Below the pieces are notes generated by a model. It saw only the letters and a list, made by a program, of their open reading frames with translations. It searched no databases and had not been told where the DNA came from. Positions 10,246 through 20,468 of a DNA stretch of 64,000 nt are shown here, piece after piece. The stretch's first letter is position 1. Every line of letters begins with the position of its first letter. This DNA comes from an uncultured Pontibacter sp. (GTDB lineage Bacteria > Bacteroidota > Bacteroidia > Cytophagales > Hymenobacteraceae), in contig CANMMP010000005.1 in assembly GCA_947499125.1 (NCBI GenBank), forward strand, positions 62,001 through 126,000, given 5' to 3'. Made by a program: the position numbers and the translations under genes.

Positions 10246-11499
10246 CTATTGATTGTCTTCTTCTTCCAACTCTTCGCGCAGGATGTCCAGCACGTCGTCG
10301 ATGGTTTCTTCTTCCAGCTCGGTGCGGCGCAGCAGGTCTTCCTTGCTTATGGCCAATACACTTTTCGCTGTATCTAAACCAATGCGACGCAGTTCTGCGA
10401 TCACCCAGTCTTCGATCTCGTCAGTAAATTCTTCCAGGCTGATATCTTCTTCGTATATCTCAGATTCTCTGAATACGTCGATCTCCATATCTACCAGGCG
10501 GCTTGCCAGTTTAATGTTCTGGCCGCCTTTACCGATTGCAAGCGATACCTGGTCTGGCTTCAGGAACACAGATACACGCTTCGTTTCTTCGTCTATCTTC
10601 ATGCTGCTGATCTTAGCAGGGCTAAGCGCACGCTGAATGTATAGCTCCAGGTTATCGGTATAGTTAATTACGTCGATGTTCTCGTTCTCGAGTTCACGTA
10701 CGATGCTATGTATACGCGAACCTTTCATACCAACGCAGGCACCCACCGGGTCAATGCGGTCGTCAAAAGATTCTACGGCTACTTTAGCACGCTCACCCGG
10801 CTCACGAACAATTTTCTTGATAGCGATCAGGCCATCGTATATTTCCGGTACCTCGTTTTCGAACAAGCGCTCCAGGAATGTTGGAGATGTACGAGAAAGA
10901 ATGATTTTCGGATTTCCGTTCACGATCTCAACACGCTGAACAACAGCACGTACAACATCGCCCTTACGGTAACGGTCTTTTGGTATCTGTTCGCCTTTTG
11001 GTATCAGCAGTTCGTTTTCTTCCTGGTCCAGTAACAACACTTCACGGTTCCATACCTGGTATACTTCACCAGAGATGATCTCGCCTACAAGGTCTTTATA
11101 CTTCTGGAACAACAGTTCTTTCTCCATGTCCTTGATGCGCTGGATAAGCGTCTGGCGGGCTGTAAGTACAGCACGACGACCAAAGTCTTCCAGTTGTATC
11201 TCTTCCGATACTTCTTCACCAACCTCAAAGTCAGGTTCTATCTTCTGTGCATCCGATAAAGCGATCTTATCATGATCCCAGATGTCCTCAGAGTTGTCGT
11301 CCACGATTTCGCGGTTGCGCCAGATCTCCAGGTCACCCTTCTCCACGTTCAGGATGATGTCAAAGTTCTCGTCGGTACCCCACTTCTTGCGGATCATGGT
11401 GCGGAATACGTCTTCAAGTATACGCATCATGGTCGGGCGGTCTATGTTCTTGAATTTCGCGAATTCGGCGAACGACTCGATCAGGACTGAACTGTTCAT
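10246..11499 (-). CDS. nusA: Transcription termination/antitermination factor NusA
   Basis: A 417-residue RNA polymerase-binding factor affecting pausing, termination and antitermination. The N-terminal polymerase-binding domain (about 1-125) is followed by an S1 domain (GEIISGEVYQVWNREVLLL) and two KH domains, the first with VGACVGMKGSRIHSIVREL, the second with VSLAIGKGGQNIKLASRL. The acidic C-terminus has one helix-hairpin-helix-like region and lacks the two acidic repeats of the E. coli protein, which is normal outside Gammaproteobacteria. It starts 7 bases after rimP and is followed 121 bases later by infB, the classic operon. Confidence 0.97.
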   Translation of the reverse strand: MNSSVLIESFAEFAKFKNIDRPTMMRILEDVFRTMIRKKWGTDENFDIILNVEKGDLEIWRNREIVDDNSEDIWDHDKIALSDAQKIEPDFEVGEEVSEEIQLEDFGRRAVLTARQTLIQRIKDMEKELLFQKYKDLVGEIISGEVYQVWNREVLLLDQEENELLIPKGEQIPKDRYRKGDVVRAVVQRVEIVNGNPKIILSRTSPTFLERLFENEVPEIYDGLIAIKKIVREPGERAKVAVESFDDRIDPVGACVGMKGSRIHSIVRELENENIDVINYTDNLELYIQRALSPAKISSMKIDEETKRVSVFLKPDQVSLAIGKGGQNIKLASRLVDMEIDVFRESEIYEEDISLEEFTDEIEDWVIAELRRIGLDTAKSVLAISKEDLLRRTELEEETIDDVLDILREELEEEDNQ

Positions 11500-11506
11500 T
11501 ATCTTT

Positions 11507-11980
11507 TTATTTAAATGATATTACAACATTTGCTTTTACAATCTCCCCGAAAGGTATTTGCACAGGCTCATACGTTGCCTTTTTGCCTTTTTGTTTTATT
11601 TCTTCTGTCAGGTTTATACCTGTTTCGGTTACTTCTTCCAGTTTGCCGGTCTTCTCGGTGCCGTCCTGCAGTTTCAGTTTCAGGTTGCGGCCTACATTAC
11701 GCATAAACTGCTTTGGTTGCGTAAGCGGAAAATCCACACCCGGCGAGCTTACTTCTATCGTATAGCTCAGTTCTTCGCCAAACTGCTCTTCTATCTTCTT
11801 GCTGATACGGCGACTAAGCGTAGCACACTGTTCTATCGTAATTCCCTGCTCGCCATCGGCCAGCACAGTTACTTTAGGGCGAACCGGTGAATCTGAAACT
11901 GTTACATCTACGAGAAACAGGTCGTTATCAGCGAGACTGGCTTCCGCCATCTCTTGTATGGTTTTCGCGGTTAGTGCCAT
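11507..11980 (-). CDS. rimP: Ribosome maturation factor RimP
   Basis: A 157-residue protein needed for 30S subunit maturation. The N-terminal domain contains EQCATLSRRISKKIEEQF and the characteristic YTIEVSSPGVDFPLTQPKQF (about 74-93). A small SH3-like C-terminal domain follows. It is the first gene of rimP-nusA-infB, with a TAnnTTTG box 67 bases upstream and a small hairpin in the leader. Confidence 0.95.
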   Translation of the reverse strand: MALTAKTIQEMAEASLADNDLFLVDVTVSDSPVRPKVTVLADGEQGITIEQCATLSRRISKKIEEQFGEELSYTIEVSSPGVDFPLTQPKQFMRNVGRNLKLKLQDGTEKTGKLEEVTETGINLTEEIKQKGKKATYEPVQIPFGEIVKANVVISFK

Positions 11981-12006
11981 TGTTTACAAGTATAAGAAAT
12001 AAAGAA

Positions 12007-12023
12007 GGGGACTTCGTGTCCCC
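12007..12023 (-). promoter_or_regulatory. Hairpin in the rimP leader
   Basis: GGGGAC and GTCCCC form a perfect 6-base stem around a 5-base loop, between the putative promoter and the rimP start. No T-run follows on the minus strand, so it is not an evident terminator. It could affect mRNA stability or translation of the operon. Confidence 0.4.
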
Positions 12024-12046
12024 TCATCTCCTGCGAAATAATTTCA

Positions 12047-12054
12047 CAAATTTA
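12047..12054 (-). promoter_or_regulatory. -7 promoter box of rimP-nusA-infB
   Basis: The minus strand reads TAAATTTG, an exact TAnnTTTG match, 67 bases before rimP. Confidence 0.6.
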
Positions 12055-12285
12055 CTACAAAAACATTATATATACAATACACTGCACTAATGAGCGGTAT
12101 TAATTTATAGTTAGTGTACAAGCTGAGAGGGTAAAATCGGGCTTTAGTAAAGTATAGCCGCAGCAGGTTGGAGTTGCAGAAGTAACAGCGGTCCGTTAAT
12201 AATAGTTCTGGCTTACGTTATAGTTCCTGATTTTGATAGCAGGCTGTTTTTTACAGGCCAGGCATAGCATACATCACAGCTTTAT

Positions 12286-13419
12286 TTGTATGTTTGTTTC
12301 GTGTCAGATACATTTAAAAAAATACGGCGACGGATTTGGCTCATCTTAAACATTGTAGTGGTGTTTTGGGTGCTGACTGGTGTGCTTTGCCTGCGTGTGC
12401 CTCCTCACCAGTTCTGGCCTGCCGGTTTTATAGCGCTTAGCCTGCCGGTAGCACTGGTGCTTAACGCCCTGTTTCTGGTTTACTGGCTGCTAAGGCGCTC
12501 CTGGTTTGTAGCCTTGCCGTTAGCGGTTATTATACTTGGCTGGGGTTATTACAACCGGTTCATGACGTTTAATGCAAACGAAACGGCAGCAGAAGGAGTT
12601 AAAACACTACAGGTGCTCAGCTATAATGCGCACGTTTTTAATGCCTACACCGACCGCGACGGAAATGAGCGCGAAGCTTCCACAGAAATGATCGACTGGG
12701 TTGCCACGCACCCTGCTGATGTATATTGCCTGCAGGAGTTTTATAGTAATCGCGGGTCTAATGTTTATAACACCGTAAGCCGCATAGGTAACCGTTACGA
12801 TAAACACCGCTACTTCTCTGTGTCGTATGTAGACCGCAACAAGGCGGATATTGGTATAGCCATCTTTTCACGTTATCCTATCATCAACAAAGGTGTCATC
12901 AGGTTTAATGAATCGAATACCAACCGTGCGATCTGGGCCGACCTGAATGTGAAAGGGGATACTGTCCGGGTGTATGCCACGCACCTGCAATCCATGAGCA
13001 TTAAGTCGCAGGATATTGAGAACACGTATTCGGCTATCGGTAACGAAGCAAACTTCAAAAAAGAAAGCCGGAATGTAGCACGCCGTTTAAAGCGGGGTTT
13101 TGCTGCCCGCAGCCGGCAGGTAGAAAAGTTGCTGGAGCATATTAACGAGTCGCCTTACCCTGTTATAGTTAGCGGCGACTTTAACGATATACCTGCGAGT
13201 TATACTTACAACCAGTTAGCCCGAAACCTGGATAATGCGTTTGTAGAAGCTGGCTCGGGGATTGGTGCCACCTATAACGGTCCACTGCCTTTTCTGCGTA
13301 TCGATAACCAGTTTTACAGCGAAGGCCTGCGGGCTATTAACTTCGAAACACATTACGAAATGGGCTTGTCCGACCACTTCCCGATATCAGCTACGTATGT
13401 GCTGGAACCTGAAAGTTAG
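12286..13419 (+). CDS. Membrane-anchored endonuclease/exonuclease/phosphatase family protein
   Basis: A 377-residue protein with three N-terminal membrane helices (about 18-85) and a C-terminal EEP (DNase I-like) domain. Catalytic signatures are visible: LSYNAHVFN, DVYCLQEFY (metal-binding Glu), VIVSGDFNDIP (Asp/Asn) and SDHFPISATYV (Asp-His). Family members cleave nucleic acids or phosphoesters; fused to membrane helices, such proteins may act on the outer face of the inner membrane. The substrate is unknown. The start could be the ATG at 12286 or the in-frame GTG at 12301, which gives MSDTFKKIRRRIW and looks more natural. Confidence 0.85.
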   Translation: MYVCFVSDTFKKIRRRIWLILNIVVVFWVLTGVLCLRVPPHQFWPAGFIALSLPVALVLNALFLVYWLLRRSWFVALPLAVIILGWGYYNRFMTFNANETAAEGVKTLQVLSYNAHVFNAYTDRDGNEREASTEMIDWVATHPADVYCLQEFYSNRGSNVYNTVSRIGNRYDKHRYFSVSYVDRNKADIGIAIFSRYPIINKGVIRFNESNTNRAIWADLNVKGDTVRVYATHLQSMSIKSQDIENTYSAIGNEANFKKESRNVARRLKRGFAARSRQVEKLLEHINESPYPVIVSGDFNDIPASYTYNQLARNLDNAFVEAGSGIGATYNGPLPFLRIDNQFYSEGLRAINFETHYEMGLSDHFPISATYVLEPES

Positions 13420-13517
13420 GAGTTGGGACGCAATCTTTTTAATTTTGAACTATAAACCAGCCACCTTAGGCTGATAAAACTATAAAGTGCGGCACCACTG
13501 GTGTCTATACTTATACT

Positions 13518-15008
13518 ATGCAACAGAACCTGAATCTATACAATACGCTAACACGCAAGAAGGAAGTATTTGAGCCGCTGCACGCTCCGTTTGTGGGTAT
13601 GTATGTGTGCGGTCCTACGGTTTACGGCGAAGCTCACCTGGGCCATGCCCGTGCCTATGTTACCTTCGATGTGCTGTACCGGTATCTTAAATACCTGAAG
13701 TATAAAGTGCGTTATGTGCGCAACATTACCGATGTAGGCCATTTGGTGAATGATGCTGACGAGGGCGAAGATAAGATCGCGAAAATAGCCAAGATACAGC
13801 ACCTGGAGCCGATGGAAGTGGTGCAGCATTTTACAAACCGTTTCCATGAGGATATGGCGCTGCTGAATATACTTCCGCCTGATATTGAGCCGCGCGCTTC
13901 GGGGCATATTCTGGAGCAGATCGAGATGATACAGGAGATACTTGCTAACGGCTTTGCTTACGAAGTGAATGGCTCGGTATACTTTGATGTGCCGGCTTAC
14001 AACAAAGACCATAACTATGGCAAGCTTTCCGGCCGCATAATAGAAGACCTGCTAAGCAATACCCGCGAAACCGAAGGGCAACATGAAAAGCGTTCGCCAC
14101 TTGACTTTGCACTTTGGAAAAATGCATCGCCTGAACATATCATGCGCTGGCCATCGCCGTGGGGGAACGGTTTCCCGGGCTGGCACCTGGAGTGCTCGGC
14201 CATGAGCCGTAAATACTTAGGACAGACCTTTGATATACATGGTGGCGGCCTCGATCTGATGTTTCCGCACCACGAATGCGAGATAGCACAGAGCCAGGCC
14301 AGCAACAGTAAATCAGACGAAGCCAAATACTGGGTCCATAATAACATGATCACGATAAATGGTCAGAAAATGGGCAAGTCGCTTGGTAACTTTATTACTT
14401 TGTCTGAATTATTCAGCGGAAATAAAGAATTGCTGGAGCAGGCTTATACGCCCATGACGGTTCGCTTCTTTATACTTCAGGCGCACTACAGAAGCACCCT
14501 GGATTTCAGTAACGAAGCACTGCAAGCGGCCCGTAAAGGCTACACCAAGCTGATGAACGGACTACGTGTGCTGGAGAAAATGCAGTACCCGGAAGAAGGT
14601 ATTACTCCGGACGAGAAACTGAACGAAGAACTGCTGAAACTGACAGAAGACTGCTTCCGTGGGTTGAATGATGACATGAACACGGCGCGCACGATCGCAT
14701 CGTTGTTTAACCTGCTGAAAAAAATAAACAGTTTATACCTGGGTCAACTTCAGATCAGTCACCTCACACGTGGAACATTTGATACCATAAGAGAGACCTA
14801 TAATACGCTGGTGCTGGATATACTTGGCTTGAAAGAGGAGAAGCTGGGTGACCAGGCAGAGATGCTGGAGCTTATACTTTCGTTTTACAAAGAAGCCAAA
14901 GAGGCAAAAGCGTATGATAAAGTAGATGCCATACGTGCTGACCTGAAGAAGCAGGGCATAGTGATTAAAGATTTAAAAACCGGTATCGACTGGGCTTATG
15001 AAGAATAG
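13518..15008 (+). CDS. cysS: Cysteinyl-tRNA synthetase
   Basis: A 496-residue class I synthetase that charges tRNA-Cys. The HIGH-type motif appears as [12 protein letters not shown] (about 36-47), after the zinc-binding Cys of MYVCGPTVY. Further zinc ligands lie in GWHLECSAM and HHECEIAQ, and the KMSKS motif is [11 protein letters not shown] (about 281-291). Length is normal. The last 11 bases overlap the start of the M28 peptidase gene, suggesting translational coupling. Confidence 0.97.
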   Translation: MQQNLNLYNTLTRKKEVFEPLHAPFVGMYVCGPTVYGEAHLGHARAYVTFDVLYRYLKYLKYKVRYVRNITDVGHLVNDADEGEDKIAKIAKIQHLEPMEVVQHFTNRFHEDMALLNILPPDIEPRASGHILEQIEMIQEILANGFAYEVNGSVYFDVPAYNKDHNYGKLSGRIIEDLLSNTRETEGQHEKRSPLDFALWKNASPEHIMRWPSPWGNGFPGWHLECSAMSRKYLGQTFDIHGGGLDLMFPHHECEIAQSQASNSKSDEAKYWVHNNMITINGQKMGKSLGNFITLSELFSGNKELLEQAYTPMTVRFFILQAHYRSTLDFSNEALQAARKGYTKLMNGLRVLEKMQYPEEGITPDEKLNEELLKLTEDCFRGLNDDMNTARTIASLFNLLKKINSLYLGQLQISHLTRGTFDTIRETYNTLVLDILGLKEEKLGDQAEMLELILSFYKEAKEAKAYDKVDAIRADLKKQGIVIKDLKTGIDWAYEE

Positions 15009-16020
15009 ATTGAACCTGTTAACTATACTTGTAGGTAGTGCGCTGGCACTTTATAGTTGCGATTCTGCAGAGAACAGCAATGCAGAGCAGAGCGCTGCCA
15101 CCTCCGAAGTTACAAAAGAACCCGCTGGCGTACAGGCCCCGGCCTTTAATGCTGATTCTGCTTACCAGTTTGTGGCAAAGCAGGTAGCTTTTGGCCCCCG
15201 GGTACCTAATACAGCACCGCATAAAGCAAATGGCGACTGGATTATTAGTAAGCTAAAAGAATACGGTGCCGAAGTAGAAGTGCAGGAGTTTAAGATGCGT
15301 GCTTTTGATGGTACGATGCTAAACCTGCGTAACATCATCGCATCGTATAACCCGGAAGCAAAAAAACGCATTATGCTGGCAGCCCACTGGGATACCCGCC
15401 CATTTGCAGACAAGGATAGCAGCAACCCTGATAAACCGATTGATGGTGCTAATGATGGCGGCAGTGGCGTAGCTGTACTTTTAGAGATTGCCCGAACTAT
15501 TCAGGCTGCAGAGCAGAAACCGGATGTAGGCGTGGATCTGTTTTTCTTTGACGGCGAAGATTATGGCCAGCCAGATGACAGCGACCTGCCTTACCAGGAC
15601 GATACCTGGTGCCTGGGCTCGCAGTACTGGAGCAAGAATATGCATGAACCAAACTATAAAGCCAAGTATGGTATATTGTTGGATATGGTAGGCGCTAAAA
15701 ACGCCCGCTTCGCCCGCGAAGGTACCTCCATGCAGTACGCTAAGAACATAGTAGATAAAGTATGGAAGGCTGGTAATAAACTAGGCTACTCCGACTATTT
15801 TAAATATGTAAACGCCCCAGCCATCACCGACGACCACTCTTATATAAACGCATGGGCCAACATCCCAATGATAGATATAGTGGAGTATAACATGAGCAGC
15901 ATCGATGGCGATTACTTTGGCGATTACCACCACCGCCACTCTGATAGCATGTCCATCATCAGCCCAAAAACATTAAAGGCAGTAGGGCAAACGGTGTTGC
16001 ATGTGGTATACAACGAATAG
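14998..16020 (+). CDS. M28 family peptidase / glutaminyl-cyclase-like lipoprotein
   Basis: A 340-residue exported metallohydrolase. A lipoprotein signal with lipobox LYSC (Cys about 21) anchors it to the envelope. The zinc-site motifs are [11 protein letters not shown] (about 127-137), [15 protein letters not shown] and FFFDGEDYG, followed by a late histidine in ITDDHSYIN. The HWDTRP/DGANDG pattern is closest to the glutaminyl-peptide cyclotransferase branch of M28, so it may cyclise N-terminal glutamine rather than cleave peptides. The ATG lies inside the 3' end of cysS. Confidence 0.88.
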   Translation: MKNRLNLLTILVGSALALYSCDSAENSNAEQSAATSEVTKEPAGVQAPAFNADSAYQFVAKQVAFGPRVPNTAPHKANGDWIISKLKEYGAEVEVQEFKMRAFDGTMLNLRNIIASYNPEAKKRIMLAAHWDTRPFADKDSSNPDKPIDGANDGGSGVAVLLEIARTIQAAEQKPDVGVDLFFFDGEDYGQPDDSDLPYQDDTWCLGSQYWSKNMHEPNYKAKYGILLDMVGAKNARFAREGTSMQYAKNIVDKVWKAGNKLGYSDYFKYVNAPAITDDHSYINAWANIPMIDIVEYNMSSIDGDYFGDYHHRHSDSMSIISPKTLKAVGQTVLHVVYNE

Positions 16021-16041
16021 TCATAACAAACTATAAATTAT

Positions 16042-16073
16042 AAAAGGGATGCTGTGATGGTGTCCCTTTTTTT
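16042..16073. terminator. Terminator between M28 peptidase and lipoprotein genes
   Basis: AAAAGGGA pairs with TCCCTTTT around a 13-base loop, followed by more T on the plus strand. It overlaps the last codons of the converging lipoprotein gene. An AACTATA heptamer lies just upstream (16029-16035). Confidence 0.7.
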
Positions 16074-16752
16074 ATCTCTGGGGTTGTCCTGCTGCTATTA
16101 GGTTGTCTTCGGCCAGTTTGTTTACAGTTATCTCGGCTAATTTTTCGGCAGCTTTGCGTAAACTACCCGGACTATAAGACCGCGACTGTGCTGACCATAA
16201 CAAATGATCGGTGTTTACATCATATAGGTTCGTTTCGAGGTAATAGATCTTGTCTTCAGTATAGTAGCCGGGCTCGTATAGCACAGGGTACAGGTAAGTA
16301 TAATATCCTCTGAACCGGCCATACCAGGAATAGCGTGTTACTGGGCTGTATCCTACATTGTCGGGGACATAACGTGTCTGGGTCTTTTCATCAACAAGGG
16401 CTACGGTAAGTATAGCATCATAATTTTTGCCACGCATATTTTCGAGCAGTTGGTTCACGTCAGGCTGCTTCTCGCTACTGGTATGTGGCGGAAAAACATC
16501 GATACTTTTAATAGCGTTTAAGCCTTTTGCATTCAATTCGTTTACCAAATCCTGCTCTACTTCCTGGCGGACAAGTATATTTTCGGTTAAGGCGGCTACT
16601 ACAATGTTATTATAGGTTTTGCCGGTGGCCTCCGGATTTTTCCAGGAGCCGGTTAGTTGTGTACTCGAGGCGCAACCCCACAAATACATAAACACAAGTA
16701 TAAATGTCCGCCTTTGCAGGTTATAAGTTGCTTTTTGTAAAACTTTTTTCAT
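16072..16752 (-). CDS. DUF4136-like lipoprotein
   Basis: A 226-residue envelope lipoprotein with a basic N-terminus, a short hydrophobic stretch and the lipobox YLWGC (Cys about 27). After it the protein reads SWKNPEATGKTYNNIVVAAL and later YLETNLYDVNTDHLLWSAQS, the pattern of the DUF4136-type family in which a Rossmann-like fold alternates with Tyr-rich loops. No enzymatic motif is visible. It converges on the M28 peptidase and shares its terminator. Function unknown. Confidence 0.75.
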   Translation of the reverse strand: MKKVLQKATYNLQRRTFILVFMYLWGCASSTQLTGSWKNPEATGKTYNNIVVAALTENILVRQEVEQDLVNELNAKGLNAIKSIDVFPPHTSSEKQPDVNQLLENMRGKNYDAILTVALVDEKTQTRYVPDNVGYSPVTRYSWYGRFRGYYTYLYPVLYEPGYYTEDKIYYLETNLYDVNTDHLLWSAQSRSYSPGSLRKAAEKLAEITVNKLAEDNLIAAGQPQR

Positions 16753-16990
16753 AGTTGGTTAGGTTAATGGTATAATTAATATAACGTTTTTGATTTTGTT
16801 TAGATGTTGTAAAGAGGAGAGGTTTATACCTGAAACGGTTCAGATTTTATACTTTGAACAGCCGGTTTTAGAGACAACCTTTTAAGAAGTATATAGTAAT
16901 ACTTTTATATTGTAGGAGGGTAAATATGCTGTATTTAGCTGCGTAAGGGAATCCTTTTCCAAAGTATATAAAAAGTAATATATACCTTCT

Positions 16991-16998
16991 TATATTTG
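16991..16998 (+). promoter_or_regulatory. -7 promoter box of the aldolase gene
   Basis: TATATTTG, an exact TAnnTTTG match, lies 46 bases before the aldolase ATG. Confidence 0.6.
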
Positions 16999-17043
16999 TA
17001 CTACCAAATTGAAAGTGTCTCTATCACAAAATTTTAAAGACAA

Positions 17044-18102
17044 ATGAATTACGATAACATCGTTTCTTTACTTGGTTCGGAAGGAGAAAGCCTTCTTCAG
17101 TATGAAAGCAAAACAATCTCAAAAGAGCAGCTGCACGCCCCGGGCCCTGATTTTGTAGATCGCATTTTTGTGCAGTCTAACCGCAGCCCGCAGGTGCTCC
17201 GTAGCTTACAACAGTTATTTAACCATGGCCGTCTGGCTGGTACTGGTTACCTGTCTATCCTGCCAGTTGACCAGGGTATAGAGCATACTGCCGGTGCTTC
17301 GTTTGCACCAAACCCTATTTACTTCGACCCTGAAAACATTATTAAGCTGGCAATGGAGGGTGGTTGCAACGCGGTTGCTACAACTTTCGGTAACCTGGCC
17401 ATGATGTCGAGAAGATACGCCCACAAAATTCCGTTTATAGTTAAGATCAACCATAACGAGCTGCTTACTTACCCGAACAAGTTCGACCAGATCATGTACG
17501 GCTCTGTAGACGAAGCCTGGAACCTGGGAGCAACTGCGGTGGGAGCAACTATTTACTTTGGTTCAGAAGAGTCTTCGCGCCAGATAATGGAAGTAGCCGA
17601 AGCTTTTGAGAGAGCACACCAGTTAGGTATGGCAACTATACTTTGGTGCTATGCCCGTAACAATGCCTTTAAAAAAGACGGTACCGATTACCACGTAGCC
17701 GCAGACATTACAGCACAGGCGAACCACCTGGGTGTTACCATCCAGGCCGACATCATCAAGCAGAAACTACCTGAGAACAACGGTGGTTTTACTGCTGTGA
17801 ACTTTGCGAAGTCGCATAAGGCTATGTATGAGAAACTGACTACTGATAATCCGATAGACCTGGCGCGTTACCAGGTGGCTAACTGCTATATGGGCCGTGC
17901 CGGACTTATCAACTCAGGTGGCGAGTCTAAAGGCGAGTCTGACCTGGCGGATGCAGTGCGTACAGCTGTAATAAACAAGCGTGCAGGCGGTATGGGCCTT
18001 ATATCGGGTCGTAAAGCGTTCCAGAAAGATATGAAAGTAGGCGTTGAATTACTTAACGCGATACAGGACGTTTACCTGAGCAATGAGATTACATTAGCGT
18101 AA
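17044..18102 (+). CDS. fbaB: Class I fructose-bisphosphate aldolase (FbaB/DhnA type)
   Basis: A 352-residue aldolase that interconverts fructose 1,6-bisphosphate with dihydroxyacetone phosphate and glyceraldehyde 3-phosphate. Family signatures are [18 protein letters not shown] (about 76-93), a lysine in [12 protein letters not shown], and [16 protein letters not shown]. The Schiff-base type needs no metal. Length is normal for the archaeal/bacterial FbaB group. It has its own promoter and a strong terminator, so it is monocistronic. Confidence 0.92.
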   Translation: MNYDNIVSLLGSEGESLLQYESKTISKEQLHAPGPDFVDRIFVQSNRSPQVLRSLQQLFNHGRLAGTGYLSILPVDQGIEHTAGASFAPNPIYFDPENIIKLAMEGGCNAVATTFGNLAMMSRRYAHKIPFIVKINHNELLTYPNKFDQIMYGSVDEAWNLGATAVGATIYFGSEESSRQIMEVAEAFERAHQLGMATILWCYARNNAFKKDGTDYHVAADITAQANHLGVTIQADIIKQKLPENNGGFTAVNFAKSHKAMYEKLTTDNPIDLARYQVANCYMGRAGLINSGGESKGESDLADAVRTAVINKRAGGMGLISGRKAFQKDMKVGVELLNAIQDVYLSNEITLA

Positions 18103-18135
18103 TTTGTAGCAGAACTGCTGATAATTACATATTTT

Positions 18136-18189
18136 TGTGGCCTGCCTTTTTTTGAGCTCCCCGGAGCCTGAAGGGCAGGCCACATTTTT
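18136..18189 (+). terminator. Terminator of the aldolase gene
   Basis: TGTGGCCTGCC pairs perfectly with GGCAGGCCACA across a 27-base loop, followed by TTTTTG. Confidence 0.8.
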
Positions 18190-18257
18190 GAGACACATGG
18201 CCGGTTGGCTGAAAGTATAGTTATCACATTTTAAGTGCCCAGTGCACGCTTTAAACT

Positions 18258-19160
18258 ATGATGCCTTGGTTTAAAAGAGTAGAAAAAGGAATTCATACTC
18301 CTACAGAAGAGAAGAAGGAAACACCGGATGGTTTGTGGTATAAGTGCCCGGAGTGCAAAGGTGTAACAAGTATGGCCGAGCACCGCAAGAACCTGAGCAC
18401 CTGCGTAAAGTGTAACCACCACGACCGTATCGGCTCTAAGGAGTATTTCGCTTTGCTTTTCGATAACAACGAATTTACAGAGCTGGATGCCAACCTGACC
18501 TCAGGCGACCCATTAGATTTTGTAGACTCAAAGCCATACCCTAACCGTATAGTTGCCACCCAAAAGTCTACTGGCCTGCATGATGCTGTGCGCAGTGCCT
18601 ATGGTAAAATGAATGGCCGTGAGATCACGATCTCTTGTATGGACTTCAATTTTATTGGCGGCTCTATGGGCTCGGTAGTAGGAGAGAAGATCGCCCGCGC
18701 GATAGACCATGCCCGCAAAACAAGAACACCTTTTATGATGATCTCGAAATCGGGTGGTGCGCGCATGATGGAAGCTGGCTTCTCGCTGATGCAGATGGCT
18801 AAAACTTCTGCTAAACTGGCGCTGCTTTCTGAAGAAGGATTACCTTACATCTCGATGCTGACTGACCCTACCACTGGTGGTGTAACAGCTTCGTATGCCA
18901 TGCTCGGCGATTTTAACATTGCAGAGCCAGGTGCGCTTATCGGTTTTGCAGGTCCGCGTGTAATTAAAGAAACAATTGGTAAAGACCTGCCAAAAGGCTT
19001 TCAGAGTGCAGAGTTTGTGCTGGAGCACGGTTTCCTTGATTTTATAGTTGACCGTAAGGAATTGAAAGAAAAACTGACCACGCTTTTAAGTATGGTTTGC
19101 AAAAAGAGCGATGCTGAAACTGCAAAGACAAAGTCGGTAAAAGCGACAAAGGCTTCGTAA
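18258..19160 (+). CDS. accD: Acetyl-CoA carboxylase carboxyltransferase, beta subunit
   Basis: A 300-residue subunit that, with AccA, moves the carboxyl group from carboxybiotin to acetyl-CoA for fatty acid synthesis. The N-terminal zinc ribbon has CPEC and CVKC pairs (about residues 31-56). The crotonase-like core carries [20 protein letters not shown] and the oxyanion region [13 protein letters not shown]. Length is normal. accA is not in the window. The start could be either of two adjacent ATG codons (18258 or 18261). Confidence 0.97.
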   Translation: MMPWFKRVEKGIHTPTEEKKETPDGLWYKCPECKGVTSMAEHRKNLSTCVKCNHHDRIGSKEYFALLFDNNEFTELDANLTSGDPLDFVDSKPYPNRIVATQKSTGLHDAVRSAYGKMNGREITISCMDFNFIGGSMGSVVGEKIARAIDHARKTRTPFMMISKSGGARMMEAGFSLMQMAKTSAKLALLSEEGLPYISMLTDPTTGGVTASYAMLGDFNIAEPGALIGFAGPRVIKETIGKDLPKGFQSAEFVLEHGFLDFIVDRKELKEKLTTLLSMVCKKSDAETAKTKSVKATKAS

Positions 19161-19184
19161 CCATAACGGTATATAATTTTTAAG

Positions 19185-19216
19185 AGTCTGCCATTTTTGT
19201 AGTGGCAGACTTTTTT
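19185..19216 (+). terminator. Terminator of accD
   Basis: AGTCTGCCA pairs with TGGCAGACT and is followed by six T. Confidence 0.85.
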
Positions 19217-19414
19217 ATTGCCAGTTAGTGTAGATCAGGATTTAAATATTCAAGGAATAATATATTTTTCGATCTATACTTGTATTGTTTTGATAGATGC
19301 AGGCGTTTGTGTAAAACTGGCACTGCAATTGCAATCAGCAGGTAGGCATTAGCCACAATTGTAATCGTTACTTAATTTAAAACGTACACCCAACTTTACT
19401 AATTAAAAAACAAC

Positions 19415-20164
19415 ATGAAATCGTTAAAACTTTCTTTAACATCATTTTTAGCAGCTTCTATGCTGTTTGCATCTTGCCAGAGCGCTCGCCCAACGGCTGA
19501 TACATCTGGTTCAACAACCGAAAATACAGAGACCACCTCTGAAACATCAGATAAAAAAGGAATGAATAAGACCACGAAAGGTGGTATTATAGGTGCCGGT
19601 TCCGGTGCTGTGATTGGCGGTATTATCGGTAACAAAATGGGTAACACTGCCGCAGGTGCTATTATTGGTGCTGCCGTTGGTGGTGCAACTGGCGCCGTTA
19701 TTGGTCGCCGTATGGATAAGCAGGCCGAAGAGCTGGAGAAGAGCATGGAAAATGCAAACGTTGAGCGCGTTGGCGAGGCTATCCGTATCAATTTCGATTC
19801 GGGTATCCTGTTCGCAACTAACTCTGCCGAGCTAAGTGCTTCTGCTAAGCAGGACATTGCTAAACTGGCTCAGACTTTAAAAGAGTACGAAGGCACGAAC
19901 GTAATTATAGAAGGCCACACTGATAACACCGGTAGCTACGAGCTGAACCAGAAATTATCAGAGCGACGTGCGCAGTCTGTGTTAAACTATGCCAAAAGCG
20001 TTGGTGTTGATGCCACTCGTTTACAGGCTAAAGGTTATAGCTACGACCAGCCGATCGCTGATAACTCAACAGTAGATGGCCGCAGCCAGAACCGTCGTGT
20101 AGAAATCATCATTATTGCGAACGACGAGATGAAAAAAGCCGCCGAGACCGGTGAGCTGAAGTAA
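19415..20164 (+). CDS. OmpA-family lipoprotein with glycine zipper (copy 1)
   Basis: A 249-residue envelope protein. The lipobox FASC (Cys about 21) is followed by a Ser/Thr-rich linker, then a glycine-zipper segment (GGIIGAGSGAVIGGIIGNKM and AAGAIIGAAVGGATGAVIG, about 53-92) that may insert in the outer membrane, then a C-terminal OmpA domain with NVIIEGHTDNTGSYELNQKL and LSERRAQSVLNY that binds peptidoglycan. It should tether outer membrane to the cell wall. A close paralogue follows in tandem; this copy has about 26 more residues, mostly in the linker. Confidence 0.92.
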   Translation: MKSLKLSLTSFLAASMLFASCQSARPTADTSGSTTENTETTSETSDKKGMNKTTKGGIIGAGSGAVIGGIIGNKMGNTAAGAIIGAAVGGATGAVIGRRMDKQAEELEKSMENANVERVGEAIRINFDSGILFATNSAELSASAKQDIAKLAQTLKEYEGTNVIIEGHTDNTGSYELNQKLSERRAQSVLNYAKSVGVDATRLQAKGYSYDQPIADNSTVDGRSQNRRVEIIIIANDEMKKAAETGELK

Positions 20165-20468
20165 GTATAAATTGTACTTGAAAATACAGGAAAGCGCCTG
20201 TCAGCTTCGGTTGGCAGGCGCTTTTTTGTGGCTTATACTTTACCCGCTAACGACCTGCTTTTACGTAATTTAAAAACCTGTTAAATATTTTGGACGTTTA
20301 AGCATACAGATAAAGCTATATAAAGTATTTAAAATCAAACACCTGTAAAATTGAACTGGGATCACAGACGTCGGTGGCTTTTAAAACTGGTCCTAAACCA
20401 TAACATTTTTAAAAATAAGCAGTAATAAGCACTGACAAATTCGAATTTAAAAGTAGAACTTAATAACA
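20165..20468. other. Intergenic region between the two OmpA-family genes
   Basis: This 304-base gap holds the terminator of copy 1 and an AT-rich stretch that presumably carries the promoter of copy 2. No exact TAnnTTTG box and no gene are seen. Confidence 0.6.
20191..20227 (+). terminator. Terminator of OmpA-family copy 1
   Basis: AAAGCGCCTGTCA pairs with TGGCAGGCGCTTT, nearly perfectly, followed by T. AAGTATA lies upstream at 20163-20169. Confidence 0.9.

Larger units (their letters stand above)
11981..12285. other. Divergent intergenic region between rimP and the nuclease-like gene
   Basis: This 305-base region holds the rimP promoter and leader hairpin near its left end. The right half has AACTATA-family heptamers but no exact TAnnTTTG box for the rightward gene. 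No supported gene is seen. Confidence 0.6.

Noticed and set aside
12286..13419. Toxin or defence nuclease reading of the EEP-domain gene
   Set aside because: Membrane-anchored EEP proteins are common in Bacteroidota and no defence partner is nearby.
19399..19857. A 152-codon minus-strand frame opposite the first OmpA-family gene
   Set aside because: It mirrors the glycine-zipper coding DNA, giving Ala/Pro/Ile repeats (APVAPPTAAPIIAP). The same shadow appears opposite the second copy.
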